Assembly: GCF_964355755.1 (NCBI RefSeq)
Contig: NC_092673.1
Location: forward strand, 3,663,001-3,727,000
DNA length: 64,000 nucleotides
Direction of reading: 5' to 3'
DNA from: Antedon mediterranea
Taxonomy: Eukaryota > Echinodermata > Crinoidea > Comatulida > Antedonidae
Shown here in pieces: positions 51,201 to 62,352 of the stretch. The notes beneath the pieces were generated by a model. It worked only from the letters and a program-made list of their open reading frames with translations. It made no database searches and was not told where the DNA came from. Positions within the stretch are counted from its first letter, which is position 1. Each line of letters starts with the position of its first letter. Made by a program: the position numbers and the translations under genes.

Positions 51201-54200
51201 GTTTCACCAAGCCATATCTTGGCGCTAGGGTTATACTTATACACGACTTCATTCATCGTCTGTATCTCGCGTATTAAAGAATCTAAAAGATCTGGATCTG
51301 TAAAATTATCGTCGGTTGCTATTCTACCATCCATGTAATACTGATGCCATGTTGTTGCGTTGATTACCTCGCCGCCGCCATTTTGATAGAATCTGTAAAT
51401 ATTATAACAATACGGCAAATAAAGATGTTGATCGATTCGTGGGTTATTTATTTTTTGCCATATTTTTTATACACATCCAACGGAGAAAAACTCGCCAATA
51501 AATTGATGGATAAATTGTAATTGATCGTACTAAAATAAACCTGGACACAAGGTCAGGATTGAATCCTGGGGCCCGGGAGCCAATCGCGTTAACCACTGAG
51601 CTATACGGCTCATTCTAACGATAAAATATCAATAAAATACTTCACACAATTAACACCACAAACTTTAAACACAAACGCCTTCCAAAAAACGCACATGCTT
51701 TCTGAGTCTCTAATACCAGTCTATTAACAAGCTACAAGTTACTGTGACGAAACTAGGATTCGAACCTAGGACATTATGATTCGTCAATCATCTTGTAGTC
51801 GTAAATTTAATACACTTTTCTTACTCATCCATGAATATCTGAGAATGTTAACTTTATCCATCTGTAGGCCCTCTGCCCACTCGTGGACAAGTTACGGACA
51901 TACGAACGAAACGAGGATTCGAACCTAGGACATTATGGTTTGTCAAGCATTTTGTAATCGTAAATTTAATACATTTTTCTTACTCATCCATGAATATCTG
52001 GGAATGTTCACTTAATCCGTGTGTAGGCCTTCTCCCTATTCGTGGGCAAGTGACGGACGGACCCATAATAAAATTGTGCCGATATTTGACAGAAGCATCA
52101 AGTAGACTTCGAAGATGACGGTAGTCCTGGGCAAGCTGTTTACTTGTAACTGTTGTGTTGGTTACTTTCCCATCTTCAAAGGCATTTGGTTCTAGAGTAA
52201 TATAAACAAAATTATTAAATATTTCGCTCAATCAATTCAGCGGTATAGAATATTATACAGCTCACTATGTCGGTCGGTCGGTTGGTCGGATGGTCGGTCG
52301 GTAAACACTAACTCAAATTTGAGCACGCGACTGCAGCCATGTATATGGCCTAGTTTGCATACAAAAGGCTTGTCCTTATGAATGCAAATCGGTATAATTA
52401 TTTTGGCAATAAATTAAAATCATGGAGAAATATTCAATCGGAAATTTTGCTCGTAAGACCTAGCGTAAAAGTCAAATAGGCCTACCACTACCACTACCAC
52501 TACCACCACCACTACTATTATTTCATGCGTCGACAGTTATAAACTGTCTATCGAATGATATGATATTGTATACTGTTATAATTTATTTGCTCTTGCATAT
52601 TCCCAACATTAGTTTAAAGCTAGGTTTCCACTAGGACGCAACGCAAGCAAGTTGACCGATGACAAGCGACCGTTTCGAATAATTCATCGTGTGTGATTGG
52701 TCAAATCCCTTACGTTGCGTTACGTCGTTGTGTTGCGTTTCTAGAGCGTGGTTCCCACTAGCGACGCAACAGAAGGACGTAACGCAACGGAAGTGAATTC
52801 ACCAATCACAAGCGATGGCTTATTCGCTTGTGATTGCTAACTGTCTATAACTTCGCTGTCATTGGTTAAAACGCTTGCGTTGCGTTTACGTCCTTGCGTT
52901 ACGTTCTAGTGGGAACCAAGCTTAGTGGGAACCACGCTTAAAACATTTACACCAAGGCAGATATCAACAAATAGAATGTATGGATTCTTCATACAAGCAG
53001 AATTAATTTGTCACCGAGCCTACCGTTCCCTAGCTCCCAGTAAAGTATGTAGCCTTGTTTGGCGTTGTATTCCAGCAGCTTGCGGAAATTAGTATCATCC
53101 CATTGTTGTCCTGTGCGTAATAGGACATTTACGTCAAATATCAACTGCCAGCCAACTTGTGTACTGAACTTATTAATATCATCCCAGTCAGCATCTGATA
53201 AAAACATATATAAGATATATACATCACAACACGGACAGTATAATACAATGGAAGAAGGCAAATCAACAACTCCCTGGATAAAGTGTGTGTCTATCCTCTA
53301 ACATTATTCTAGAGAAGCTTAAGTTCTGTCTACATCAAACTTTATGTGACAAAAAAAATGTGATGTGCCCATATAATAGACATGACGATGTCATATCACT
53401 ACTATTTTCTGTGTTGGAGAGACGTCACACACTACCGGTGACAGCGTTTTCAATGCCTTTGTCTCTCCTCGGCTCCGTCTTCTACTTTTATATTTGATAT
53501 TTCTATATTTTGTAAAGTTTATCATGTCTATTGCAGAAATGAATAAAATTTTAAAGAATAAATAAATAAATACACATTTCGCGCTTTTTATTTTGTTATG
53601 TATGTTATTCTTACCAGACATGGTAAAGTTTGTAAAGTCTTTGTGTTTTGTTCCGTGTAAGCCTCCATTGCTGTAGATTAAAAAGTCGGCGCTCGTTCCT
53701 CCAAGGCGAAGATAACTTGGGCTCAGTGCCGTGGATAGTGTTTGCAACTGTGGAGAACTTAATCAAATAAAACGTAAGAACATTCGTCCTGCAAATGAAG
53801 TATAGGCCAGTACTTAATAACTTTCGAGACATTTTGAGGACATACATTGTATCAAGATCGGCCTATAAATACACTCAATTAACAAATCAAAGTCCTTATA
53901 AGTAGGTATATGCCTATAATACCTCTCTGTGAAGTAATTGATTACGATACAATTATAATTATATTCGTGCTAATACGTTGCTAACCTCATCCACAGCCGA
54001 ACCAGCACTCACCTCGTCTTTAAATTTTCACCAACCATCTCAATTCACCATCACAGATCGTCATATTTTTTAGGCCTATTAATAATTATATTTAAAGCAT
54101 TTTTGCCTCGTTTGTTTTTAACCTCGGCCTTGTCTAACTCATTCGGAAGTCTTACCTAAAATTCAACTTTCCCTGACTCCATTGTTTCTGGACTTCACTC

Positions 54201-54379
54201 GTATCAATGGCTACCGATAAAAATCGTTTATTGACAACATTGACAGCTTGTCCTTTATCAATAAAAAGTTTGATATGATCGACGTTACTTCCGACATGAT
54301 TCTTAATCCACAAACATGCATAACATGGAATAGAAAAGACACATAGAAGATAAAACCAACGGTGAAAGTGATTAAACAT
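48214..54379 (-). CDS. HPSE: Heparanase (endo-beta-glucuronidase, GH79), short-linker form
   Basis: Cleaves heparan sulfate chains in extracellular matrix or lysosome. Nine minus-strand exons: 54379-54156, 53757-53615, 53194-53024, 52191-51984, 51392-51141, 50466-50355, 49176-49046, 48671-48525, 48373-48214; all GT-AG with matching phases; 515 aa (human 543). Exon 2 uses the acceptor at 53758-53759; only this keeps the frame and gives [11 protein letters not shown]-terminal hydrophobic signal segment ([18 protein letters not shown]). Conserved blocks: [32 protein letters not shown] with acid/base E180, [23 protein letters not shown] with nucleophile E312, [13 protein letters not shown], and a C-terminal beta domain ending [15 protein letters not shown]. 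The stretch between DFLIY103 and L140 is only 36 residues, about 40 fewer than in vertebrate proheparanase, so most of the excised linker is missing. Divergent from the SLC16-like gene. Confidence 0.95.
49240..50075. repeat. 23-bp minisatellite, about 36 copies
   Basis: Unit GAGGGTAGACGGAGTAAGGA plus GAA, with GTG/GGG and AAAG/AAGG variants and a few 26-bp insertions. It lies inside heparanase intron 6; read on the gene's strand it is almost pure pyrimidine-rich sequence and ends about 65 bp before the exon 7 acceptor. The 304- and 306-aa minus-strand frames are artefacts: a 23-bp unit without stops stays open in all three frames. Confidence 0.96.
50138..50220. mobile_element. M4 fragment
   Basis: AGCTCAAGTAGTATACGTAT, GAAACGCCATATGTGCC, TTTTACTAATATTAAATC, GTCTGGAACC: same order as the M4 copy near 41000-41085. 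Confidence 0.6.
50857..51017. mobile_element. M1 MITE, complete, inverted core
   Basis: Ends AAGTTCTGTCTACACTATC and GATAGTGTAGACAGAGCTTT. Heparanase intron 5. Confidence 0.9.
51552..51613 (-). mobile_element. tRNA-like SINE head or tRNA pseudogene
   Basis: The minus strand has a perfect A box, TAGCTCAGTGG (51603-51593), and a near B box, CAGGATTCAATCC (51569-51557), at tRNA-like spacing with a GCTCCCGGGCCC segment between them. The acceptor stem does not close well and no CCA is visible, so it is more likely a SINE head than a working tRNA. Heparanase intron 4. Confidence 0.5.
51744..51983 (-). repeat. tandem duplication carrying a dead copy of a heparanase half-exon
   Basis: A block of about 159 bp is repeated in tandem across the 3' boundary of heparanase exon 4 (donor at 51983). 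The extra copy includes the end of the exon plus its GTAAGA donor (donor copy near 51824), but in the exon frame it holds two stop codons (GGATAAAGTTAA). Both copies share CGAGGATTCGAACCTAGGAC, whose reverse complement carries a B-box-like GGTTCGAATCC. Confidence 0.75.
52614..52942. mobile_element. two adjacent M2A MITEs
   Basis: A degenerate copy (52614-52744, AGGTTTCCACTAGGACGCAA) adjoins a nearly complete one (52744-52925); a stray AGTGGGAACCACGCTTAA follows. Heparanase intron 3, about 80 bp from exon 3. Confidence 0.88.
53317..53404. mobile_element. M1 MITE, left half
   Basis: AAGTTCTGTCTACATCAAAC, GTGATGTGCCCATATAATAG and ACGATGTCATATCACTAC; the rest is replaced by other DNA. Heparanase intron 2. 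Confidence 0.75.
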
Positions 54380-56548
54380 AGTTTCTACTTCTGAATTCAG
54401 TTAGCTACTCTGAACCAACGACCGGAAGGAAACGAGCGTTTGTTGAACCATGGAACTATAGTGCCATAACGTAGTAAATTCGTCACGATTATGCATTTTA
54501 CCATTACGTCACACCTTTTACTATATGCAAATACGGCAAGCTGGATTTTTCATGTATTTTAGAACAGCTGATAGTGATACCGTTTAATGTCTTAATGATC
54601 CTAATATTATCTGAGTTGATCTATTATTATCCTAATGTTGTGTATAACAATGTTTACACTCTCAATACGAATTGTACACATACCAAACATGTCATTTTTG
54701 CATGCGGAATAGCTCATGTGTAACGTAAAGAAAAGAAATACCCTGGACGAATTATTCCAGTTTAAAAGTATATTGATGGCGCAATATTTCTTTATTGTTA
54801 TGTTGTTACGGATTTATGCTTTCTTTTCAGGATTTAATAGGCCTTTCCGTTTTGGTTTTGTTGGTATTTTTGTTGTTTATTATTTAAAAGCACTCATGTT
54901 AATCAGTGGTGTTCGTAACTAGGTTGTAATATTGGTTCGTATCTGTATTTTTTATTTAGTGAATAGGGCGTATTTTTGTTCAGTTATACTTGCTCGTCGA
55001 TATGTTCTACAGTGTACGCTTTAGTTTACTTATAATAAACTTAATTAAGCGAAATGGTAGAGGTTGTGATTGCTACTATGGTATCAACATTACCCGTCTC
55101 TGTGTAATTCATTTTGCTTGAATGACAGTATAGGCTACAGGTTTGTTCCAATGTTAAAGTAGGCCTATATTAAAATAGACAGGACCTGCCAAACTATAGT
55201 AAGGGGAGGGAACTGTCTCACTCTACACTATTCCTTTAGATTTAGGTTAGGTTTTACAATCATAACAATGATATTTATCATTATATTGAATGTATTTTAG
55301 TCAAGTATTACACAAGTCACAAGTCGATTTATTTGTTCCAGAAAGAAAATATCATAACATTAATAGAAAACAATGTAGGACCAGCCTTCCATTAAGAAGG
55401 CCAAGGCCGCATGCATGAATAGACAAAAGCCTCACTAGACAGTCTGATACAAATGTATTTAACTATTGGTATAATATAAATCCGTAACCCTCTACCTCCA
55501 CACCAACCCACTTCGATCACGCCACACGCACACCATTATACTAGTCTAGGTCCCACGTAACGTTTTTTAAACTTGTGGCGAGGGAATCCTTAGATGGCCG
55601 GAAATGGTACGCTCGCACGTAAAATTCACGATAAATAGAAGTGATACTCTATATCGGACTATACAGTAGCAAACAGATCGTATCACGCTGTTTTTTCCGC
55701 CAGTAAAAAAAAGCGAAAACCAATAGGATAACATTTTTTTGGTAGGTAGCCTACTTCCAGTAATTTGATCAATTCTAGCAATTAAAATCAATGAATAAAA
55801 ATTAAGTATTATCAATTAATAATTAAAACAATTTAGAAAAAAAAATGTGAAGCTGCTGCTATAAATATATTGAGCAAAGCGTTAAATTGTTAAATAAGTC
55901 AGTAAAACCACAATTTCCATTCATTTTCATTTATCCACATAAACTGTACAACCACCATCGAAATTTGCAGAAAGAAGCAATTAAAAACTGTTATTTCAAA
56001 GTTCGGAACGTCCGTAATTATTACGGAAATTCGCTCAAATATTACGGACGTGGGGAAATGAAGATAAATATAGTCTTTTCCAACCCTGGACTTCTATAAC
56101 GTTAATTAGTTAATATTATAATATGATGAAATGGGATCTAAATTTAAATTTAATGGCAGAAAAAAACATTTAGTATGAAATTAAGGTGTTTCCCGGGCAA
56201 CTGGGGCAACACCCCCGTGTCCGCCCCTGATTAGTAAAAAGATTTTGGCACATATGGAGTTTCATACGTATACGTGACTTGTTTTCATACAAATATCGAA
56301 AAGCCGACTGGTGAACTAAAATAAAAAACTACAGACTTATGGGCAAGTCTACCTATCCTGTATTCATGTTCAATAATAATATTTGTAAAATACAATAGGC
56401 CTAGTTTTATTTCACTAGACGGCGCTATTTACTTTGGTTCCCGGACAAAGATAATACCAATACCCAACTGTTGATCTTATTTGGAATAACATAAACATGA
56501 TTTTTGTTTAGGCTGAAGTACTATGCGTTACATTGTCAGGTGCTCAAG
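54380..56548. other. intergenic region between divergent heparanase and SLC16-like genes
   Basis: No exon was recognised. It should contain both promoters and the untranslated 5' exon of the SLC16-like gene (an acceptor GTTTAG lies at about 56505-56510). Only an M4 fragment was identified as a repeat. No convincing TATA element was found. Confidence 0.5.
56222..56352. mobile_element. M4 fragment, inverted
   Basis: TTAGTAAAAAGATTTTGGCA, CATATGGAGTTTCATACGTA, AGCCGACTGGTGAACTAAA and ACAGACTTATGGGCAAG match M4 in reverse. Confidence 0.65.
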
Positions 56549-59500
56549 ATGAATTGGGGATACCTTGTTGTTATGTCTGGATTCATAATGTACACACTAT
56601 TTTACGGTGTTCTTTACAACTATAACCTTCTGAACATCGAATTCAAGCACCATTTCAATGCATCCGCTACTGGAACAGGTACGTGATTCAGTATCCGTTT
56701 TAAATTATGAACATCGTTTAGGCCTACCTATCCTGATGAATTCTTCTATGCATATTACCCTTGGCCGGATAGGCCTACTGAAATATAATAATGTATGAAC
56801 TAGGCCTTAAAACGAAAATGAATACATTAGGATCTCACTGTACAAAATAAAATGCTAAATTAACACAAAAACACGAACGTTTGTTGCTTAGTAGCCAGAG
56901 GCCTATATAATTATTTTTATTTCATTCTTAATTCAGCTTGGTTCCCACTAGAACGTAACGCAAGGACGTAAACGCAACGCAAGCGTTTTAACCAATCGCA
57001 AGCGAAGTTATAGACAGTTAGCAATCACAAGCAAATAAGCCATCGCTTGTGATTGGTCAATTCACTTGCGTTGCGTTACGTCCTTCTGTTGCGTCGCTAG
57101 TGGGAACCACGCTTTATATTCTTTACTTAAACGCAAGCAATAATAATGAGTATACCTAATACGATAAATTTACACTAATCATACCAAAAATATAGCTTTT
57201 ACACACATTATAATGACAAAGATAAGAATGATTTAATCGTGTCGTAAATATTCTACACGCATGAAGCAAACTCGTCTTAATATTACCATACTATTGTATT
57301 GTATTGTATTTTATTGTATAGTATTGATTGTGTTTTCCTGCCAAGAAAACAATTATCATTGTACTATGTATGAATGACTTAATAAATCGAATCTGAATCT
57401 AATAAGTAACCATATTAACAAAAATAACGCTCGTAAATATTAAGCGTACATTATAACAAAAACACAAACATCTGTAGCTTCCGTTTTTCTTAATAAGGCA
57501 TAATAGGCCTAGTTTGTTTTTTTTTTGGGGGGGGGGGGGTGGGGGGGGGGAAACATATTACTGTATTATACTATTTTCCCTTGAAATATTTAGTAGTTGG
57601 TAAGTATATAATGAGTGAGTGGCCGAGTGGTTAAGACAGTGGAACCGTAATTACGTAGCCATAACATTGGCAGGGGTTCGAGGCTCACTCGACTCCATGG
57701 TTCTGGTGGTAGAACGAGTCTTCTCGGATAAGGACTATAAACCGTAGGTCCAGAGTACACATCTAGCTTGTGTGCACTTTAAAGAACCTAGTACATCTTT
57801 CGAGACGCGTAGGGGGTTACCCTGGCGTATTAGTACATCACAGCCACTGTTCACCAACTGAGCCCTCTGGGAGACCAGTCTTTGATTGAAGGGAGGTTAC
57901 CCAGTATAAATATATATTTCAATCAATAATTTGTTTCTCCGGACATCTTCTCCAATTTCATAGCTTTTTTTGCAAATATCAAGAAAACACAGTGAATGCA
58001 TGCCGAACACATAGATATGTATTTGTATATATTTGTGTGTGAGAAATACAAAGAACACAAAGTATTTAAATGTCCTAATCGATATAAATTCATCTTCATA
58101 GCGCTTCCAGGTTCCATTGCAATTATGTCTAGTGGAGTATCTGCATCTGTGGTCACCTACATCTATCAGGTCATCGGTCACCGCAAGACCATATGCATTG
58201 GCGTTGCCTTGTCGTCTCTTGGCCTACTCGCAACTTCATTTGTACATGACATACAGGTTGTGTGCATTACATATGGGGTAATGTTTGGACTGGGTTGTGC
58301 TTTCATGCATCTACCGTTCGTAAGCGTGACGTCATGTTATTTTAAGGGCCGGTATTTAACCAGGGTCCTCTGCTTCCAGTTTGTCGGGGCAAGCGTTGGT
58401 AAGTATAGGCCGCGCCTATAGACATTGTGATAACTCTTGACAAGGTAAACATGGACAGTAAATTTAGGATAGATGTCATGGTCATCCTGCGACATGACGC
58501 TTTCCACTGTAACGCATGGTTCCCACTAGTGACGCATAGTAACCCAACCACGCAACGTAAGAAGATGCCTTTATACAATAAATGTGTTTTCCCCAGCCTG
58601 CCTGCGATGTTTGTTGCACTATTGCGTCGACGGTTCCCACTTGTGGTTACGCAATACAGCACTTTGCGTCGATACGTCGCTGCGTTGCGTCGCTAGTGGG
58701 AACCACGCTTAAAGATGTATTGTCCCCCTGCAAAATAATTGTTTTAAATTTTTTTTTTTTTAATAGGCCATTTTAATGTCACATAATAGTTATTGACTTC
58801 GACCAAAAATTGTATCGAAAGTTTCAGGTTTTCATGGTACTCTAAGCTCCTTAATTTCATTAATCAACCTTTTGAATGGTTTAAAAATATAGTTAATGGA
58901 TGTTTTGTTGAATTTAACCATTTATCATGTTATTTTATAAGTGAAAACATTATTTTTTTCATTCACTTTATTAAAACTACAAAATAATAACATATTCAAA
59001 GTCTGATTTAATTAAGCTTTATTGTTCATGTTTTGGGGGGGGGGGGGACAATACATCTTTAATGGAACATGATGGTAGAATTAGGCCTAGTGATGAGATT
59101 TTTAGCTTGACTTTCGAATGATCCCCAATACTGCATATAACATTGCAATACTTTCAACTTCTCTCGCAGGTCTTTCATTGGCGCCAGGTATTGAATGGCT
59201 CTACAGTAGATATTCATGGAGGGTGGCCCTTCGCATCATTGCCATCGTACTAACAGTTATCGGGCTACCTTGTACAGCAGTTGCCACTGGCAATCGTAGC
59301 CAGGAGGAAAATATTAATGAAGATTCAAAAGATACTAAGAAAGTTGTTAAAAAATCTCGAAAACAAACGTCGAGTTTATTCCGCTACATGACATTAATGA
59401 AGACATTCAATTACGTTATTTCCATGCCAGCTTTTTTGTTGATGTCCGTGTCTGTAGCATTTTCTTATATAAGTCTTGTAAGTACAGTCACCTGCCAAAC

Positions 59501-61243
59501 TAATGTGCCTTTTCCTGCTTATTTATTTACCCGGGTAAGTTGATTACATCCACCAACCAACTTATATTACCCGGGTAATGGGTCTTGTTTGCTTTAAAAC
59601 TACTTTGCCCGTGTGGTTCCTAATATCCACCATATTTTGCGATAAGTCAACTTATCCGGGTAAATAGCCAAGTTATCCGGGTAAATAACTAAGCCTTATC
59701 CGTGTAAATAACTAAGCCTTATCCGTGTAAATAACTAAGGCTTATCCGTGTAAATAACTAAGCCTTATCCGGGTAAATAACTAAGCCTTATCCGGGTAAA
59801 TAACCAAGTTATCCGGGTAAATAACTAAGCCTTATCCGGGTAAATAACTAAGCCTTATCCGGGTAAATAACCAAGTTATCCGGGTAAATAACTAAGCCTT
59901 ATCCGGGTAAATAACTAGAACTTATCCGGGTAAATAACTAAGCCTTATCCGGGTATCCTTATGTTTTTTTTACAATATTGATTACTATATTTTTAATTGC
60001 AGGGTATCTATTTAGAAAATGCAAGTCTAAATACAGCCACCATCTCGTTGATATTAAGTCTTATGGGAGCTGGTGATATCGTTGGTCGACTATCAATTTC
60101 CTTTGGTTCCATGCACGTACCTCTCTCACTCACTGTGCAATATATTCTGGTGATCATTACAACAGCCGGGTTCACTGTGGCAATTCCGTTTTCAACCACA
60201 CAGACATCACTTATAGTTGTATTGACAGGTAAATTAAAAAAATAATGTGATAATAAAAAAACGACCTCCAAGAGCAAATCTTTGTAGAACTAGAAAATCC
60301 TTCGTTGTAAATAGCATTCATATTTTTAATTCTAATGTAAGACGTTAATGCAATTTTTAATAGTTTTACATTTTTAACAGCATTTTTAACTTTTTATCTT
60401 GTATTTTTAATCTGTTATAATACTGCACGTTTTTAAATTGTTGCAATATTGTTGTTTTAATCTACCAAGCAAAGTGAATTTCCATTTTTATGGACAAATA
60501 AAATTTCTTGAATCTTGAATCTTGAATGAGTGCACCACTATTTGCTAATCTATCTACATTTGCGTCGATACGTGGCTGCGTTGCGTTCTAGTAGGAATCA
60601 AGCGTTTGGGCCTCGACGTTTAAATGACGACGCACGCGTCATTAGTGTTACTAAATTATTATGTTACTTTATTATTTTGTATTTAGGTTTGGGTATGACT
60701 AGAGGCATGTTATTTACAGCAGTGGTCTCAGCCGCAATTGACGTAGCACCGACTGCCTTGAGTGCCGAAGGACTTGCAATGATGTATATATTTTTTGGTA
60801 CAGGCACGTTCTTGGCTCCTTATGTTACAGGTAATATACCTAACTATCTATTCATTAAATAATATTAAATATATAATAAATAGTGAAAAAAATGTTTTTA
60901 AATGCATTTTTTTCGGTATATAATCAATATACATCTGTAATAATAACTGAATAAAATCAATGATTGACAATATTAACTTACGTTTATCATCATTGACTTT
61001 TTGATATTTTTATATTATCATATTAATAATATTTTTTGTTTTTCAGATAACATCTATGACAAGACTGGAAGTTATAAATTAGGTATATTTGTTTGTGTTG
61101 GAACGTATATTCTAGCAGCGGCACTGTTTACAATTGGACATATATACAAAAGATACACCAATAGGAGTAACATGCACAGCGAACTAATGGAAACAAAGTT
61201 TGAAAGTGTGCCAATGGATGAAGCGACCGAGCAGCCAGTCTAA
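56549..61243 (+). CDS. Monocarboxylate transporter-like protein (SLC16 family, MFS)
   Basis: Predicted plasma-membrane major facilitator carrier of 433 aa. Six exons: 56549-56678, 58102-58398, 59170-59477, 60003-60228, 60687-60830, 61047-61243, all GT-AG with matching phases. TM1 is NWGYLVVMSGFIMYTLFYGV, the position of the SLC16 signature, but the acidic residue and the full GGWGW pattern are absent. TM2-4 lie in exon 2 (SVVTYIYQVIGHRKT between TM2 and TM3, then GVMFGLGCAFMHLPFVSV). A charged loop of about 30 residues (NRSQEENINEDSKDTKKVVK) separates TM6 and TM7 as in MCTs. GAGDIVGRLSISFG in exon 4 matches the TM8 region. The C-terminus is cytosolic and short. The ATG at 56549 is preceded by LK codons open upstream only into the intron, so the first exon is probably non-coding. 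Substrate not predictable; several SLC16 members are orphans. Confidence 0.85.
56935..57116. mobile_element. M2A MITE
   Basis: AGCTTGGTTCCCACTAGAAC to GCGTCGCTAGTGGGAACCAC with intact fold-back. Intron 1 of the SLC16-like gene. Confidence 0.9.
57300..57405 (+). mobile_element. LINE- or SINE-like 3' tail
   Basis: TATTGTATTGTATT run, then CTGCCAAGAAAACAATTATC, CATTGTACTATGTATGAATG and AATAAATCGAATCTGAATCT. Resembles other microsatellite-ended tails in the window (41450, 60490). Confidence 0.4.
57515..57551 (+). repeat. poly-T then poly-G tract
   Basis: TTTTTTTTTGGGGGGGGGGGGGTGGGG-type run, a candidate G-quadruplex on the coding strand of the SLC16-like intron 1. Similar G runs occur at about 45075-45095 and 59030-59048. 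Confidence 0.7.
57613..57930 (+). mobile_element. tRNA-derived SINE, full length
   Basis: The head resembles a class II (Leu/Ser-like) tRNA: GAGTGAG at the 5' end pairs with CTCACTC; A box TGGCCGAGTGGTTAAG at 57620; B-box-like GGGGTTCGAGGCTC. A body of about 230 bp ends in AAATATATATTTCAATCAAT. Two truncated relatives lie at 6455-6595 and 37838-38005. Intron 1 of the SLC16-like gene. Confidence 0.85.
58510..58712. mobile_element. M2B MITE, inverted
   Basis: ATGGTTCCCACTAGTGACGC to GTCGCTAGTGGGAACCACGC with a partly deleted GC-rich centre. It starts about 110 bp after exon 2 of the SLC16-like gene and is joined directly to an M3 copy. Confidence 0.85.
58713..59064. mobile_element. M3 MITE-like element, complete
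   Basis: AAAGATGTATTGTCCCCCTG at the left and GGACAATACATCTTTAATGG at the right are inverted repeats. It ends about 105 bp before exon 3 of the SLC16-like gene. Confidence 0.8.
59640..59957. repeat. 23-bp minisatellite, about 13 copies
   Basis: Unit AACTAAGCCTTATCCGGGTA plus AAT; some units are 21 bp (AACCAAGTTATCCGGGTAAAT). Single TTACCCGGGTAA palindromes precede it at about 59528 and 59565. It ends 45 bp before exon 4 of the SLC16-like gene. Confidence 0.93.
60490..60530 (+). mobile_element. LINE-like 3' tail
   Basis: GGACAAATAAAATTTCTTGA, then three CTTGAAT units. A similar AATAAAGTTTCTTGTATCTT lies at 23826. Confidence 0.4.
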
Positions 61244-61269
61244 AATCCTGGTGTTATTCATCGACTGCT

Positions 61270-61480
61270 GCAGATGGGTGACCGTGGGTGGGTGACCGTG
61301 AGGTGGGGTGACCGTAAGGTGGGGTGACCGTGAGGTGGGGTGACCGTGAAGTGGGGTGACCATGGGTGGGGTGACCGTGGGGTGACCGTAAGGTGGGGTG
61401 ACCGTGAAGTGGGGTGACCGTAAAGTGGGGTGACCGTGGGTGGGGTGACCGTGAGGCGGGGTGACCGTGAGGTGGGGTGA
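61270..61480. repeat. 17-bp minisatellite, about 13 copies
   Basis: Unit GTGACCGTGAGGTGGGG with GTAAG, GTGAAG and GTGGGTG versions. It begins about 30 bp after the SLC16-like stop codon and so probably lies in its 3' untranslated region. The three overlapping minus-strand frames are artefacts. Confidence 0.93.
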
Positions 61481-61517
61481 CCATCCGTGTTCTCTTGTAT
61501 GTTGTACCGGATTAAGA

Positions 61518-61656
61518 TTGGTTCCTTCTCGGACGCAACACAACGACGTAAGCGCAACGAAAACGAGTTGACCAATCACAAAGCGACATTTCGAATAATT
61601 CATCGTTTGTGATTGGTCAAATTACCTGCGTTGCATCTAAATGGAAACCAAGTTTA
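61518..61656. mobile_element. M2A remnant
   Basis: TTGGTTCCTTCTCGGACGCA, GAGTTGACCAATCACAAAGC, CATCGTTTGTGATTGGTCAA, GGAAACCAAG; diverged ends. Confidence 0.7.
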
Positions 61657-62350
61657 GGGATTACACCTCACCAATTTGATGGCAAAGAACTCAACTATCG
61701 ATTGTACACGTTAATAACCCAAGCCAAGGGGTGGACTGTGTTCCTATAAAGCAAATCGGCGCCGTTGGTTTGTAAGCCTACCAAAAAATGATATCATACC
61801 AAGTGATCATGTCAAGCATCTTTAAAAAATTACAGAATAATCTACCGGAAACGAAATGTCACCTTTTGTAATCGATTTTGGAACAAATGGAACAGACTTT
61901 GTTTATAAATACTGTTATAAGAAAGCATTATTTTGCCACATACAACAATGTTATATATATTTTTTCAATGTTTAAAATTGTAGGCCTAATTGTATTTAAA
62001 ATTGTAAAATGGTACTTAGTCATTAAAAGCAAGTGGTTGAAAATAAACTTAGCTCTTACACTTTTTTCTTTAAAAGCAAACACTTGTAATAATTCAATAT
62101 AATTAAACATTAATGCAAGAAACGCCTCATAAAGATGATTGCACGGTAATAAAACAATCATTCTTCAACAATTTCAGTCACAAACTCGAATAGAGTAAAC
62201 AACAGTCTGAAAACACTCGAGACCTGCCATCTCAAAGTACCGATGCTCAAAGTCCAGGTGTTCGTAATTGTCAAGCGGCAACCGTTAAATTACCTGTTTG
62301 TAATTAATGAATACCTGTATTATAATCAAGACTACAGATAATGTAAAGCT
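61657..62350. other. no gene recognised
   Basis: AT-rich sequence. AATAAA occurs at about 62042 and may serve the SLC16-like transcript if it reads through the minisatellite. Nothing else identified. Confidence 0.5.
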
Positions 62351-62352
62351 TA

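Noticed and set aside
53738-53749. Acceptor CCACAG at 53748-53749 for heparanase exon 2
   Set aside because: It breaks the reading phase with exon 1 and leads to a stop. The acceptor ten bases upstream keeps the frame and restores a conserved FSSP block.
61184-61603. Minus-strand histidine/proline repeat frames up to 139 aa
   Set aside because: Overlapping frames across a 17-bp minisatellite and an M2 remnant.
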